From Schistocephalus solidus (lineage: Eukaryota > Platyhelminthes > Cestoda > Diphyllobothriidea > Diphyllobothriidae), in the NCBI GenBank assembly GCA_017591395.1, contig WEDG01001357.1, positions 62,001 to 126,000 of the forward strand: a DNA stretch of 64,000 nt, written 5' to 3'. Numbering within the stretch: position 1 is the first letter of the stretch; every line of letters starts with the position of its first letter. The translations under genes and the position numbers were made by a program. Shown here in pieces: positions 1-11,599 of this stretch. Below the pieces are notes generated by a model. It had not been told where the DNA came from, made no database searches, and saw only the letters and a list, made by a program, of their open reading frames with translations.

Positions 1-50
1 TTCAAAGTCACGGCGCTTATTGCACCGTGATATTCCCAAGCTCAGATCAA
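1..50 (-). repeat. Edge of the LINE 3'-region repeat
   Basis: On the minus strand this stretch reads like the core of the repeat seen complete at 53150-53200, 55325-55375 and (minus) 4195-4250: a TATCACGGTGC-like box, then an AAGCCGTG-like box. It lies downstream of the LINE copy 1 stop codon, as the same box lies downstream of copy 2, which supports it being part of the LINE 3' untranslated region. Confidence 0.55.
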
Positions 51-213
51 ACATGCAGCAGAGGAGCCACATGGAGAAGGAACCGAGGATCATACTTTCC
101 TCGCAATCTGATATGGAGGCTGAAAGTGTGTTTTGTGTAGTGTTGCGTGTGCTAATGTGAGATTCACAGGCCGATGAGGAAAGATGTAGTGTTGTGGTAT
201 AGCCGGCGGTGTT

Positions 214-3200
214 CTACCGTAGGTTTATATGGAGATACATGTGGCGTAGTAGGCCCATGCGGTGCGTGAATGTGCGTGGGCAGTGCGGACATTTGAGTCG
301 GGTGGGGGGGTGTATGTTGGTACTCATGGCATTGGCGAGCCGCCCAGGTCGCCGGGTTGATTTGCAGTTGCTTCAGAGAGTTCTTCAAAGGTTCCTTGTA
401 GCGTCATTTTCGTCTTCCCTGTCGGCAAGTACCCATAGCGACATCTCCGTAGAAAAGTTATTTGCGTAGTCACTCGTCGTCCATTCTCACCAGGTGGCTG
501 CTCCATCGCAGTTGCACTTGCCATAGCATTGCGTGGATGCTGAGGATTCCGGTCCGCTCCAGGACTTCCATGTCCGGGATCCTGTCTTGCCATCTCAGCT
601 TCGATATTCTGTGGAGGCAGCTGAGATGGAAGTGATTCAGCTTCCTGGCTGGTTCGAGTAGAGGGTTTAGGTCTCCGTTCCGTAAAGGAATGTCGTCAAG
701 ACGACGGCCTTGCACATCTGAATGTGAATACCGTAGCGATTCCACTCGGAGGTCTGCAGCCGGCCGAAGGCCTGACTGGATTTGGAGATCCTTTGAGCAA
801 CCTCGTCGTCGATTCTCGTATTGCGTGACAGCGTGCTTCCCAGGTAAGCAAAGGTTTCCACATTTTTGAGTTGAGCGCCGTTGACATTGATTCGGGGAGC
901 ATTTCATTCCGCGCTGGGCGGCGGCTGGTGCATGACCACCGTTTTCGCTGTACTGATTGTTAATCCAAAATTGGCGCAGCCTGCAGCGAAGAGGTCCATC
1001 CTCCTTTATATATCCTCCTCCGTCACAGTGTTAAGGGCGCAGTCGTCTGCAAAGAGCAAGTCATGGACTGTATTCGTAGACACGCGCGCTGTCGCCCGCA
1101 TTCGCTGACTGTTGAGAAGGTGTCCGTCAGTTCTGTAGGCGATGCGGATCCCAGGCTGCTCATCATGGTAGGTGTCCATAAACAAAGCAGAGAACAGGAT
1201 ACTGAAGAGGATGGGGGCCAGCTGGCAACCCTGCTTCACTCCTTTGTTCACTGCAAATGCTTCGGATGCCGTCCCGTTGTCAGTGACACGCGCCGTCATC
1301 CCGTCATGAAGCTGACGCACCATGTGCGTGAACAGCTCAGGACAGCCGCATTTCTGCATGACGTTGGACAGTCCGTCGCGATTCACCGTGTCAAAGTTTT
1401 TCGTCAGATCCACGAAGGTATTGCAGAGGTGAGTTCGCATCTTCTGGTACTTCTCTTGTAGCTGGCGGGTGGTGAAGATCATGTCGGTTGTTCCGCGGTG
1501 TTGTCGGAAGCCACATTGGCTTTCCTGCGCAGATCAAGCTCTAGGTGCCCGTTCAGACGATTTACAAAGGATACGGGTGAAGATCTTCCCGGCGATGTTG
1601 GGCAACGAGATGCCTCTGTGGGTATCACAGAGTTGCCGGTTCCCCATCCGCTTGTAGAGATGGATGATGGTCGCGTCTTTGAAATCCTGAGAAACTTGTC
1701 CTTGGCACAACATCTCCTGGAAGAGTGTTATGAGTTCTGCCATCTGCCGAGGTCCGCCGTGCTTGTAGACTTCCAGTGGGATTGTGTCGGATCCTAGTGC
1801 TTTCCCGCTGGAAATCTGTTGCACGGCCCGGATGGTTTCTGGTAGGGAAGGTGGCAGATCCAGGTCCTTGTTCGTGTCCACTTGAGGTAGCCGGTGAATA
1901 ACAGCATCGGAGATGGCTGATGAGCAATTAAGGACACTTCTGAAGTGCTTGGCCCAGCGCTTCAGAATTTCGGATTTCTCTGTCAGCAGTGTTGTGCCGT
2001 CAGAGCTGAGCAGCGGTGCGGGTCCCTTGATGCAGGGGCCGTTGATGGCTTTGAAAAAGTTTTTCATTTCATTGCGGTCCGCATACCCCTGGATTTCCTC
2101 AGCCTTTCCTGCATCTCCCGTAGCCGTTGATGTACAAGGTGGTAGCATCTGAAGAAGGCTACTTTGGTAGCGTCAGTTCGAAGGTCCATGTAGGCCTTGT
2201 GTTGTCGATTCTTCTCAGCGAGATAGTTGCTAATGTCGGCCTCATTTTCGTCAAACCAGTCCTGGTGTTGACGGCGTGCGCGTCCGAGGACTTCGCGGGC
2301 GGTAGACTGGATGACATTTCGCAGTTGACACCATAGTGTCTCCACGGTAGCGTTGTCATCTGGAGCATGCAGGTCCTCCAGTTTTCTGGTTATTTGGTTG
2401 CTGAAATCAAAACAGTGAGCAGGCAAATTTACCAAAATAGTATTTAACTTACCTGGTGGTCGCTTAGCTTGGGGCCTTCGTCGGGTTTGCAGTCGGAGCC
2501 TCATCTGGGAGATGAGGAAGAGGTGATCCGTCCAACCATCGGCATCGCGGATCGCCTTGTTTACCAGCACGTCATGTCGATCTCGCCTCCGGACGAGAAC
2601 ATAGTCCAGCAGCTGCCAGCTCCGCGACCGGGGGTGCATCCACGTGGCCTTCTCCCGCGTCGGAAGGCGGAAGTAGGTGTTAGTCAGAAGGAGACGGTGT
2701 TCCACACAGGTTCGCAGAAGAAGGAGGCCGTTATCGTTACAGCTACCGAGACCGTGGGGACCCAGCACTCCCTGCCAGGCAGCATGGTCTGTCCCGACGC
2801 GGGTGTTGAAGTCATCAAGGACAATTAACTTTTCCGCCTTCGACACAGTCGCCAGGAGGGCGAGCTGGTCCTCAAAGAATTCGTCCTTCGCCTCGTCAGA
2901 GCTCGTTTTGGGGGAGCGTAGGCGCTGATGATGGTGGCGAACTTGTCTCCCCGAAGAGGCAGGTGGAGGCTGATCAGGCGATCATTAATATCCTGCGGCA
3001 GACAGGGCAGACGTCCCACGATGTCGTTTTGGATGGCAAAGGTGACACCAGCTTCACGTCGCTCTGCATTTGGCCGGCCGCACCGGAAGGTGTAGCCGGC
3101 ACCCACCTCCTCCATCTGACCCTGTTCAGGAAATCGGGTCTCGCTGAGAGCAGCAATGTCCACCTTGTAGCGTGTCAGTTACCGTCCTCCGTTCTGGCCG

Positions 3201-3235
3201 GTTGCTCCTCGGATTAGCCTAAAAGAGAACGAACA
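214..3235 (-). pseudogene. Decayed endonuclease-reverse transcriptase (pol) of RTE-like LINE copy 1
   Basis: Coding order on the minus strand: AP-type endonuclease (about 3175-2400; [10 protein letters not shown] at the start, [21 protein letters not shown] and GWTDHLFL later), linker, then reverse transcriptase (about 2060-600). RT motifs seen are SSGKALGSDTIP, NKGVKQGCQLAP and the catalytic LLFADD (F-A-D-D at 1042-1053). The thumb and connection part has [12 protein letters not shown] and [14 protein letters not shown], and the end is a C2H2 finger and a stop at 214-216. The frame is broken several times: a stop and frame change near 3180, a frame change near 2830 and near 2100, and stops near 1006, 895, 670 and 640. 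The catalytic aspartates survive but no full-length protein can be made. This is an element gene, not a host gene. Confidence 0.85.
229..291 (-). other. C2H2 zinc finger at the C-terminus of LINE copy 1 pol
   Basis: The translated frame from 291 down to 229 has the exact spacing C-x2-C-x12-H-x3-H (core CPHCPRTFTHRMG, then HMYLH), followed by INLR and a TAG stop at 214-216. The equivalent finger in copy 2 is at 52655-52717. Copy 1 seems to lack the first finger and much of the linker present in copy 2, since only about 70 bases separate the conserved LQINPATW stretch from the finger. Confidence 0.7.
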
Positions 3236-3239
3236 TTCT

Positions 3240-3856
3240 AGGCTGCTAGTGTGAGTGGACTCACCCGAGCAACCTGGAGGGTATGGCGAGGGAAATGGGG
3301 ACGGCGGTATTGTTGTTTGTTTGAGTTTTACGAAGGCGTATTTTGCGATCTGCGGGCCACGTCCGGCTGCAGAAGACGTAAAACTCAGCATTTGTTTAGG
3401 GCACCTTTTCTATCCCCTTCCGCCGCAAGGAGGCAAGCAGTGCTGTCCCTAGATACGGCTGCTCTGACATCCCAGGCGGCTGCTGAACTCCACTATGGGT
3501 CACGGTTTTGTTTTAGTGGGAGAGCAACCCGAGTTAGCCTGGTCCGCCTACGCAGTTACTGTAGCCCCCACCGTAGGACTTTTTGAGAGGAGGGAGGTGG
3601 GAAGTTCATAAGTCAGACATACCGGGTGTGCCGTCACACACAGCACCGGAGACCCTCACCTGGTTTAGTCCGCCGGTCGTGACGGTTGTTCGGGGTGTGG
3701 CCGTTGGGAAGAGCCCAGCTACGGGGAGCCACAGGTGAGGGTTGGGTACCAGTTAGAGGCGGCCACAAAGTATTCACCACCTGTACGAGACAAATAGAGC
3801 GACCAAATGCTATCTGTATGGTGCCACCCCTAACTAGTACCCCCTGCACCCCTGAT
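3240..3856 (-). other. 5' leader of LINE copy 1
   Basis: No frame here looks coding. It aligns by eye with 48470-49210 upstream of LINE copy 2. Shared landmarks in order are a GGTACTAGTTAGGGG-like start, GGTGGTGAAT, ACCTGTG, CCACGACCGGCGGGC-like, CACACCCGGTA, GTGACCCAT, GCAGCCTGGGATG-like, AGGGACAGCACTGCTT and AAAAGGTGCCCT. Copy 1 lacks the long CT-rich tract present in copy 2. Confidence 0.7.
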
Positions 3857-4720
3857 AGTTCAACCGTCGGTTTCGACGCGGTCCATCATATGCTCCACGG
3901 AAGGGTGGTGCAGGGACGGGGACTTGCGCAGCATCTACCGCACTCTCTCCTCCATCTGAGCCCGACGTCATGACAGAGTCAAGAAGACCGGAGATGGGTG
4001 AGGGCGCAGGTGGCTGGCGCAGCCGGAGCCGCCCCTGGGTGTACCACCACACCTGGCTCGGATCCCATGGAGTGGGAGTGCCATAAAGGCCACATTAAGA
4101 AGGAGCCATTGCAACCTGACTCTCAGTCCGCCAGTCAGCCACTACACACAAAACACACATTGGGCTGACCACGCGGTCCGAGTTATCCCGTCAGTTGGCA
4201 ACCTTCCAAGCCACGGCTTTTAGCGCACCGTGATAGTTTCAAGCGTGTCAGATTGTTTATAGTGAGGAAAATACGCTGAGCTCTCGACCTCACTCTTTTC
4301 CCCACGCCCTCAATCAGACCACTGTCCGAGCCGGTCAGTTGTCTGATGCGGAAGTGGGCGCAGCTGCTGGTGACCTCGTCTACGTGTACTATGTACACGA
4401 CCTGGCCCCCCAAACACAAGCACCAGGATTTCACACAACAGGGGGTTGAACGGCTTACATCTCACATGTATGAGATAGCCAGAGGTCACGTTAAGAAGGA
4501 GCCATCACAGCCTGACTCTCAGACCACCAGTCAGCCACTCCACACAACAGATATTGGACTAACTCCGAGGTCTGAGTGTAATTGTCAGTTGGCAACCTTC
4601 AAACCGCGGCGGTTAACGTTACCGCACACTCTTCTCCTCCCCGACCTGAGCCCGGTCTCACGACACAGGCAAGAAGACCGGAAGAAGAAGAAGACAGGAA
4701 TCACGGGGAGAGGGATAGAG
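3856..4720 (-). repeat. Solo copy of the LINE 3'-region repeat (two diverged monomers)
   Basis: Reading on the minus strand, this stretch follows the order of 52820-53640 downstream of LINE copy 2: a TTGGAAGGTTGCCAACTGAC box, ATGGCTCCTTCTTAA, GTGAAATCCTGGTG, ACAACTGACCGGCTCGG, GTGAGGTCGA, CCTCACTATAAACAATC, then the first boxes again (CTTGGAAGGTTGCCAACTGA, ATGGCTCCTTCTTAA), GGTGTGGTGGTACACCC, CTCCGGTCTTCTTGACTCTG and GGAGCATATGATGG. The TTGGAAGG...CTTCTTAA block therefore occurs twice, and a CCGGTCTTCTTG box occurs at both ends, so the unit is an imperfect tandem duplication. It ends at the 5' end of LINE copy 1. Confidence 0.7.
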
Positions 4721-5037
4721 AGATGCGTGGAGGCATAACAAGTCTGCCTCTTTATAAACCGCTTCACATATGTCTTTTAGCATCCCCTCATGGAACAGCC
4801 TGTATGGGGGGAAGGTGAGGTTAAACGGTTGACTGGTATAATAGAACGTTTGAAACTAATTCCGACTTGTTGGTTCATCCTCGAATTTGCATGCCTCCGT
4901 TCCCAAGGTTATTGACCTTCACTCCGCTGTTGTTACTTTTTAATACTGGCTGTTTTCAGCCATTAAAGTACCAGTACTTTATGATGAACTGGCGTTCACT
5001 GACCAAGTTATGGGACATGCTCGTCCCATTGTGCCTT
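4721..5037. other. Gene-free stretch between repeats
   Basis: No coding signal, tRNA or recognisable repeat seen in this stretch. Confidence 0.4.
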
Positions 5038-5220
5038 GGAACTGATTGGTAGAACGTTCGCCTCAATGGATAAATGTCCTAGGTTCGAATCCCAAGTGGT
5101 TCCAATTTGACATTGGGTATAAGTGGCTGATGATGGCTAATAAGCCAGAAATGGTCATTCTGTATTCCTTGTCTTTGTTGGTACTTCGTTATCTGCATGA
5201 GTACCAGTGCTCTGGCACTG
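5038..5220 (+). repeat. SINE with tRNA-like head
   Basis: The head has an A-box-like GATTGGTAGAACG and a canonical B box, GGTTCGAATCC (about 5083), about 40 bases apart as in RNA polymerase III promoters. It is followed by a body shared with other copies here: TGGGTATAAGTGGCTGATGA, CTAATAAGCCAGAAATGG and CCTTGTCTTTGTTGG. The head does not fold into a clean cloverleaf, so this is a tRNA-derived SINE rather than a tRNA gene. Other copies are at 47.1-47.3, 56.0, 59.6-59.8 and 61.4-61.7 kb. Confidence 0.75.
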
Positions 5221-5424
5221 TTCCACCCAACGGTTATATTTCTAGTAACGGCGTCAAGTGGTAGCTCCTTAACCCCAATGACCAGCTGAAGCTGGTTTTA
5301 AGCCTAATTTCTTGGCCTGGGGTTTAGTATGGCCGGAAAATAACAGCAAAGAAGCCCGAAATAACTGCTACAGCTTCTGTCCTCTTTGTCGGTATCACTT
5401 CACGATTCTGCCTCTTTGTGACAG

Positions 5425-6118
5425 GGCCCTGAAAGAGAGCGTACAGATGCTGTATGATGCCGGTCAACGAACTTCTCCCTTTTTGTCGGAACGCGAACGC
5501 GGAATCTTCGATTCCCTGTTTGCCCGCTACATCGCCTATGTAAACCCGGCCTCGCGTCTACCGCCCTACCTGCCTCTGGGCTCCTACTACGAAAAGGACG
5601 CACAAGCCGGGGTGGCTGATGACCCGCATTGCCCCTCACTGCTCGAAAAACAGGCTTGCATCGACTGGCTGCGACGAAAACGCGCCTACCTGGCAACTCA
5701 GCCGCTCGTCGGCACGGTGGCAAGGCGAGTCGAACGCAACACAGAGGATCGGCTGGTGTTGTCGGGTTTCGCGCGGATCACCGACTTCCTCGCTGCTGGG
5801 TTGGATATCCGCTGCGGCTGTGTTGTACGTCACATTGACTGGATGCGGACTCAAGCCCCTCCCACGGAGAACCCAGATGACTGCCTCATTGGCGTGGAGG
5901 CTGAACTACTGCAGGAGGAGGGGAAGGTGGCCAAGGAAGACCTACCAGCTAGGCTCTCCATGCAGGCAAGATTTTGCATTGTTACCCTACCGGTGGGCGT
6001 GTTGAAAGGCCTGGATAAAAGGAGTGCAGTCACTTTTACGCCCCCTCTGCCTGCCAAAAAGAGACGGGCCATCAATAATCTAGGAATTCCGCAGCCGGGT
6101 GCCGCCACACACAACAAG
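5425..6118 (+). CDS. Flavin amine oxidase (LSD/KDM1- or polyamine-oxidase-like), third-last exon
   Basis: The exon encodes about 231 residues of a FAD-dependent amine oxidase. LSD/KDM1 members demethylate mono- and dimethyl-lysine of histone H3; polyamine oxidases share the fold. Seen: DFLAAGLDI (the substrate-domain segment LAEGLDI of LSD proteins), FCIVTLPVGVLKG (5969-6010), FTPPLPAKKRRAINNLG, and THNK at the exon end. The final Lys (AAG, 6116-6118) occupies the place of the FAD-contacting lysine in NK-V motifs of the family. The acceptor is CTTTGTGACAG at 5424 after a pyrimidine-rich stretch; the donor is AAG/GTCAGT at 6119. The exon ends in phase 0 and continues exactly into 11240. The open frame starts further upstream (5312), but that part looks like intron. 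The 5' half of the gene, with the Rossmann GxGxxG motif, is not seen. LSD versus polyamine oxidase is not settled. Confidence 0.78.
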
Positions 6119-9100
6119 GTCAGTTTGTTGTCAGTGGTCTCATTTTGGTTACCTGTATATTTAAGTATATTTTCTAGAAAAGATGCCCAACATGTCCTTT
6201 CCTAAACGCATTGTATAGCCAATTTCATCCTCAAATTTTACACTCAAGGAAAGGACATATTTCTGTTTTGAAACAGTTTCTTATTATGATATTTTTAAGA
6301 CCGCACAATGTCCATTCAAATAGCATCGTATCTGTTCGTTTACTCTTACTCCTGACGAAGTATACAGCAGGGCCAACATCAAAATCCACACCCAGTAGCC
6401 ATTACCAGAAAGTTACACGCTTTTTATATACAGTTCCATAGTCAACCCTTTGTCCAGTGTTCAATATGTACTGGTTTTTCTTTTGGCATGTTTTTGTGAC
6501 CAATAAGGAATTTAAAGGTTTTTGCCTACCTTTTCCTCAATAAAACTAAACTCAACAATTAAAAATTGAAAAAGTGACATGGTTTGCATTTCGAGATGTT
6601 ACAATGAAAAGACAAAAACTCTCCTCAAAAAACCGAGTTGTACTCGTAAATTTTCAAGTTGTTGACAAAAAACCGTCGTCCGACGAAAGAAAATTTACGA
6701 GACTTAAATATAACCTTTCTTTGAGTAAATTAAATCAATACAAGAAACGATATTTTTGGCATATTTTCTATAAAGCGTGTTTGAGTGTATAAGGACCTCG
6801 AAACTAAATTAAAGAAATGCTTCGACCTATGTACCAATTTTTATCGGTATGGTTTTCGCAGATGACCAACAAGAATTGCATTCAAAAGTCAACATCATGA
6901 CATGTCTGAAAGTTCCTGTGAGTATGCCGCAAGATAATCAATTTTTACGGCCCTACTTAAGTTATCCTTCTTAACGGAAATGCTTTCCAGAATTTCGGTT
7001 AACGTTCCATGACTGTACAGAAGCTGCCCTAACTCATGAAATACTCATGTCTAGAAATACTAATTTTTTTAGAAAAGGTGCAGATTACGAAAAGGTAAGA
7101 AATTGATTTAGTTGATTAGACTGAAGTTTTAAATGTATTGAAAGCTTGCCCATGCATTAAATGGGTGAATAAAGCAGAAAAAGTAGAATTAATTTTGAAA
7201 ATAGTCTTTTTCAGAGTTTTGCGCATACATATTCATCTAAATTAAGCGCAACGTAAAGTATGACCGTCATCAGGAAGCCTAACATGCGAGTGTATATTCC
7301 AACACCTTCACAAGACTTGGTAGTTTTTCTTCCGTTTTTACATTGTCTTAGATGCGTTCTACCAAGGCAAGCAGATTTTCGCTTGAGTGCGCCTTGAGGA
7401 CGTCACGGGACTATAATATTTCACAAGCTCACATGTTCACAGGCCGGTCATTGACTAATAAATTTAAATAGAATCGTCAGGTGCCATCGTAAGTGTACCA
7501 TCTGTCGATATAAAGATAGCTATTCTATTGTTAAATTTCTTTATAACCATTTTGGGTTTTCTATTACGATGAGCTTCAGATCACCTTTGAAAATGGGGTG
7601 AATTCTTTATGATTTTCAGTCTGCAGTCGATTTCCCATAAATGTACATTCCGTTCGATGTGTTTGGTCAAACCTTCAAAATAAGATATTTCTCAAAAGCA
7701 TTTACTGTAGTAGTGACTTTTTGGGAGTTCTTTCTAATGCAGATGGCCGTCTGGGTAAAATTTGTAGACTCACTCAAACACGAAAACTCGCTGCCGAGAA
7801 AACTAAACGTTCACAACAAAAGCCGGGAAAACATATGCCTATAATTAGTTAAAAATGTTTCAATAATAAGTTACCTTTTTATGAAGCGCTTTAATTATAT
7901 GCTTCACTGTTAAAATGCCTGCGTACGTAACGTTTTTCCAAAGTGAAGTCAAGGAAAAACTGGGAATATTTGACCGGTTTTTAGACTTCGCTGAAAAGTA
8001 GGGATACGATTTCTGCTGAAAATTAAAGAACTCACTTCGCTCTTTCCATCGGAAATGTTTTCGGTATATTTGCTTACTTCTCGGTCTACTTCTTAGATTT
8101 CAAACACACATGAGAGTGGTTGAATTTATACTAAGATTTTACGATAAAATGTCAATCTTCTGCCTCTTCCGTTTCAAGTTTCCTTATTTATTTATAGTCA
8201 ACTGCAGACCAAAATCGATTTGACAGGCTTCGCATAGCCGTGACAGCTAAAAGTGACGGTGTGTTATCACGACTCCTATATATGCGTTTTTTAGGTTCTA
8301 ATCCTCGGTGTGGTAAAACAAAGTATATTCACAAAAGTTTATAGCAGCGTTTTTTGGTACAAACCGTCAAAACTTTGCAAAACTTATTTTTTTCAGGCTA
8401 AATCTGCCATCCTTTTTCCGAAAATAATGTGATCTCTCAAACCTGCATTCACCTGATTTTCGTGAAAACAAAACAAAATTTTCCGGTCTCCGAAGGGATA
8501 TATTTCATTTTTTTCCGGCTTATATTAATGTTTATTCTCGGTACTGCGCACAGAATTAAAATGCTTCGATCCGTAGCTTTTAATAGGCTAGAGAAATTCC
8601 TGGATAGCAAGAAACGTCGGATTGCGCCAAATGCAGCCCAGTTTTCCCATCAATAAACTAATCTGAAGTGAACTCCTTATTATAAAACAGCTTTTTGTGC
8701 ATCCAGGCAATACAGCAAACAGAACTAACACCTAAAAATGCCTGCATTGCTACTACCTAACATTCTGATATAGACATTTAATGAGTTAGCCAATCTACTG
8801 TATGTAGCGGCTGTTAAGGGACGCTTTCAAATAGTTGTCGACAATAGTTTTACAGAACAATCTTCAGTTCTTTTTGGGGAACAGGATGGTTTGTTTCAGT
8901 ACCTTTCTTTGGATGAAGAGCTGCATCGGCCGGACTCAGAGATCTCACTAGAACAAGCGCAAGGAATATTTTAACACCCACCTATGAGAACTTGAAGCTG
9001 GTTTCGACTAATAGCCGGAAATTCTACAGGCGAGCACATGCAACGAACTGCCGGCTGTAGATTCTACAGGACAGTTTTTTGAGCAAATGTGAAACCCAAC

Positions 9101-9119
9101 TTGTTCCCTCATAGAGACG

Positions 9120-9640
9120 GTAACTTGTAACAGATCCTATACATTTGGTAACGTGGACCCCGACGCATGCCTAACCATCGTATAGAGCGGATCTCCTCGA
9201 CGAATACTTTGTTCCCTCCCCAATGAGAGGAGGGGTAACAGCGATTCACTGGACGCAGTACTATTGATAGTGCAGCAAGAGCTTACCAAAGTAAGGCGCA
9301 CTAACGCCAGCTGCGACAAACTTTTATTATGGAGCCGCCTTGTCATTGTTAATGAGTCAGCGTATTAGTTATCATAGGTTTCGCTGTCGGCGGGCGTTAG
9401 TGTAGACCTCAGCTTAATTTTGAGACTACGACCATTGTGCTCGGAGCGCTTGACTTTAAAATGCGGTGCGAGAAGTACCCATGCACGACTACTTAGCTAC
9501 CCACGGGAATTAAAATTTCTTACGAAAGCAGCATGGGTTAATCCTCTCCGAGATCGACATTGCAGGCCCATGACGATTACGGTAAACTGATATTTAGCAG
9601 AAATGCCGTTCTGTGAACATATGGTGCGTACACGGCGATC
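9120..9640 (+). repeat. Dispersed repeat H, copy 1
   Basis: Aligns by eye in the same direction with about 36720-37250. Shared boxes in order are GCACTAACGC, a TTGTTAATGAGTCAGC-like box, TATTAGT, GACTTTAAA-TGCG-TGCGA, CATGC, and GATTACGGTAAA-TGATAT. No protein coding could be recognised and no terminal structure found, so the type of element is unknown. Confidence 0.5.
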
Positions 9641-10975
9641 CCTAGGTTTCTCCCACGAGTCAGCTAAATTTTTTATTCCCCTCGGCTTAGAAGATAGGCA
9701 GTATTACTGCTTTGAAGGCATGAGCTCTTTCTTTCTAGGTTTTTTCTGATGTTTTTGCAAGCATTGAAGTTTATTTACATGACGATGACTTCATTAATAT
9801 TTCGGACTGTTGTCTTTTATTGTTTTCACACGCAAATGGCGTTCTCGTGTAAACCGGGCTTAAATGTCAGAGGAGATGCTGGCGGTAGGCTAAAAATTCG
9901 CCCGGAATAAGCATTTCAAATTCCCACGACGACATCTGTGTTGGGGCTGACCGCATTGATTGGGGATGGTGGCATCGTCGTTTTTGGCATCAGAAGAAGT
10001 TACTGGTGCCTTTAAGGTCAGAGCCTGTTCGCGACACATGCAACTGGGCCCGGTCGATTCCAACTGGAAAAGGGAAGCTAGAGGGCGAGAAAGGTCGATC
10101 TTACTCGTATCAGGTGCCTATGTTCCCTCATCTAAGCAACTAAACGCGTTTCGAAACTGTTACGATGCGGCCTGTAAGCTTGTGAACTGACGAGATAACG
10201 CGATACTAATCGGCTTTGAGAGCCATGCAGGGATGCCCATTTACTGTGACCTTGACAGTCCCGCGCGAATGAGACCCGAGACCCCCTTATTCAAACCGTG
10301 GATATAGGTTAGATCGTGTGTAGCTCAAGTAGTTGTAGAAGTTAGCTATGGCTTCCACTCCCCTCTCCGACCCTTTTGACCTTGTCTGGTCATCCGAAGG
10401 GGAGGGGCAAAGTAGGAGTAACAAAAGTTCCCTTCGCTCTAATCGAGCTCGAGTGCAAGTCAACCCTGTGTCCTCGCTCGAGCACCGGTGGATCCAATCA
10501 TTGCATAGAGGGAATTGCTTTTGACTTTGCTTATTTGGGATTTTCTTACGCATTTCTAGTTGTACATATGGTAGCAACTTTCCACATAAAATCTCGTTCC
10601 TGATGTTGTGTGGGGGTTTCAACGGTACCCACCTATTGACGATATACTGAAGTATTGACAAATGGATCAAGGCCTGTATTGGTGACAGCTCCGCATTCAA
10701 AAAACCTGCCCGTTTCCCTTCACCCCCTAACCCTGCTTGCACGCGGACAAGGGGTCCATTTATTTGGTAGAGCTGAGCGTATATGAACCTGAAACAGTGG
10801 TTAAAGTGTTGACCCAGAAAGTGGCATGAGCGCATTTCCCCTTGCATAGATTTTTGTGGTGACTTTGTTTGACAAGGCTGATTGAGTTCACCCTTTGAAA
10901 GTATTCCGGTCTTCTGTCACGTCAATAAATATGGAATCTAACAGTTGACATACGTCCTTGTCGTCTTTTGCCAAA

Positions 10976-11041
<66 letters not shown>

Positions 11042-11047
11042 TACTAC
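10976..11047 (+). repeat. (CTA)n trinucleotide microsatellite
   Basis: About 24 CTA units with a single TTC interruption near 11036. It lies about 190 bases before the 11240 splice acceptor, inside the amine oxidase intron. Translating it gives poly-leucine, which is an artefact. Confidence 0.97.
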
Positions 11048-11239
11048 ACTATAAAATTAGCAAAACAACGGACACTACCACTATCCCTGCCAACTCCCGT
11101 GCGCCAACAAAGAGACCAGCACCGGCTGTTGTAAACATTATGATATATAAAAGTGCTTATTCTGCTATTTTGGTTTTCTTATTTTGCGATGGTTTAAAGT
11201 TATTTCATTTCCAACTAAAAGTTCCAATCCTTCCTTCAG

Positions 11240-11599
11240 GTTTTCCTGGCCTTTCGGCCGGAGGACATTTTCTGGGACAGAGACGCTGCCCAACTGAACA
11301 GTACCGACGCCACTTTGCACATCCTCAACCTTGACCGGTTTGGCAACCCCGGCGTCCTGCTCTGTCACATCTGGGCCGGCTCACCATTACGTCTGCACGA
11401 GAGAACAGACAAGGTGGTGGTTGAGAGCATTTTACAGGTTCTTGGTGGTATGTATCAGCTGCAGTCCGTGCCCTCTCCTGTCTTCAGCCACGTCACTCGC
11501 TGGTCCGAGGATCCCTTCAGTTTGGGCGCGTACACGGCCGGGGAACCTGATAGTGGAGACCATGATCGTCATGCATACGCGGAAGGCCTGCCGCTTGAT
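11240..11599 (+). CDS. Flavin amine oxidase, second-last exon
   Basis: A 120-codon exon, phase 0 at both ends. It begins VFLAFRPEDIFWDRD, which continues THNK of the previous exon as the family strand NKV-L-F---FW. Residues encoded by 11495-11536 (TRWSEDPFSLGAYT) match the LSD/polyamine oxidase stretch S/TRW--DP---G-YS, and HERTDKVVVESILQVLGG matches the helix before it. Acceptor TTCCTTCAG ends at 11239; donor GAT/GTAAGA at 11600. The middle (NSTDATLHILNLDRFGNPG) is shorter and less conserved than in vertebrate LSD proteins. Confidence 0.8.

Larger units (their letters stand above)
1..3856 (-). mobile_element. RTE-like non-LTR retrotransposon, copy 1, cut by the window edge at its 3' end
   Basis: One LINE copy read on the minus strand. 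Its 5' leader runs from about 3856 to 3240, followed by an endonuclease-reverse transcriptase reading frame (about 3235 to 214) and a 3' untranslated region leaving the window at position 1. It matches the plus-strand copy at 48470-53640 along the whole length, leader included: both begin near a shared GGTACTAGTTAGGGG-like stretch, and both carry GGGACAGCACTGCTT and AAAAGGTGCCCT before the coding part. The assignment to the RTE clade rests on resemblance to the endonuclease proteins often labelled craniofacial development protein 2, which derive from RTE elements. Left boundary unknown; right boundary approximate. Confidence 0.85.
6119..11239 (+). other. Intron of the amine oxidase gene (5.1 kb)
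   Basis: Donor GTCAGT at 6119 and acceptor TTCCTTCAG at 11239. The AT-rich 6.2-8.9 kb part shows no coding signal. It holds repeat H (about 9120-9640) and a CTA microsatellite (10976-11047). The 61-aa stretch around 10090-10190 followed by ILIGFESHAG (another frame position near 10205) faintly recalls an endonuclease of a LINE (usual form LIGDFNxHxG), which would be a very old relic. Confidence 0.6.

Noticed and set aside
5083..5094. A functional tRNA gene at the 5038 locus
   Set aside because: The B box is canonical, but the stems do not pair as a cloverleaf and a SINE body follows.
9960..10260. LINE endonuclease relic (LIGFESHAG)
   Set aside because: One short motif with a missing aspartate and no other endonuclease box; too weak to annotate as a feature.
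10287..10847. Minus-strand 186-residue open frame
   Set aside because: No motif, no family resemblance, and it lies in an intron of the amine oxidase; composition looks random.
10945..11334. Protein with a poly-leucine run
   Set aside because: The leucines are the translation of a CTA microsatellite; the true exon in this region uses another frame from 11240.
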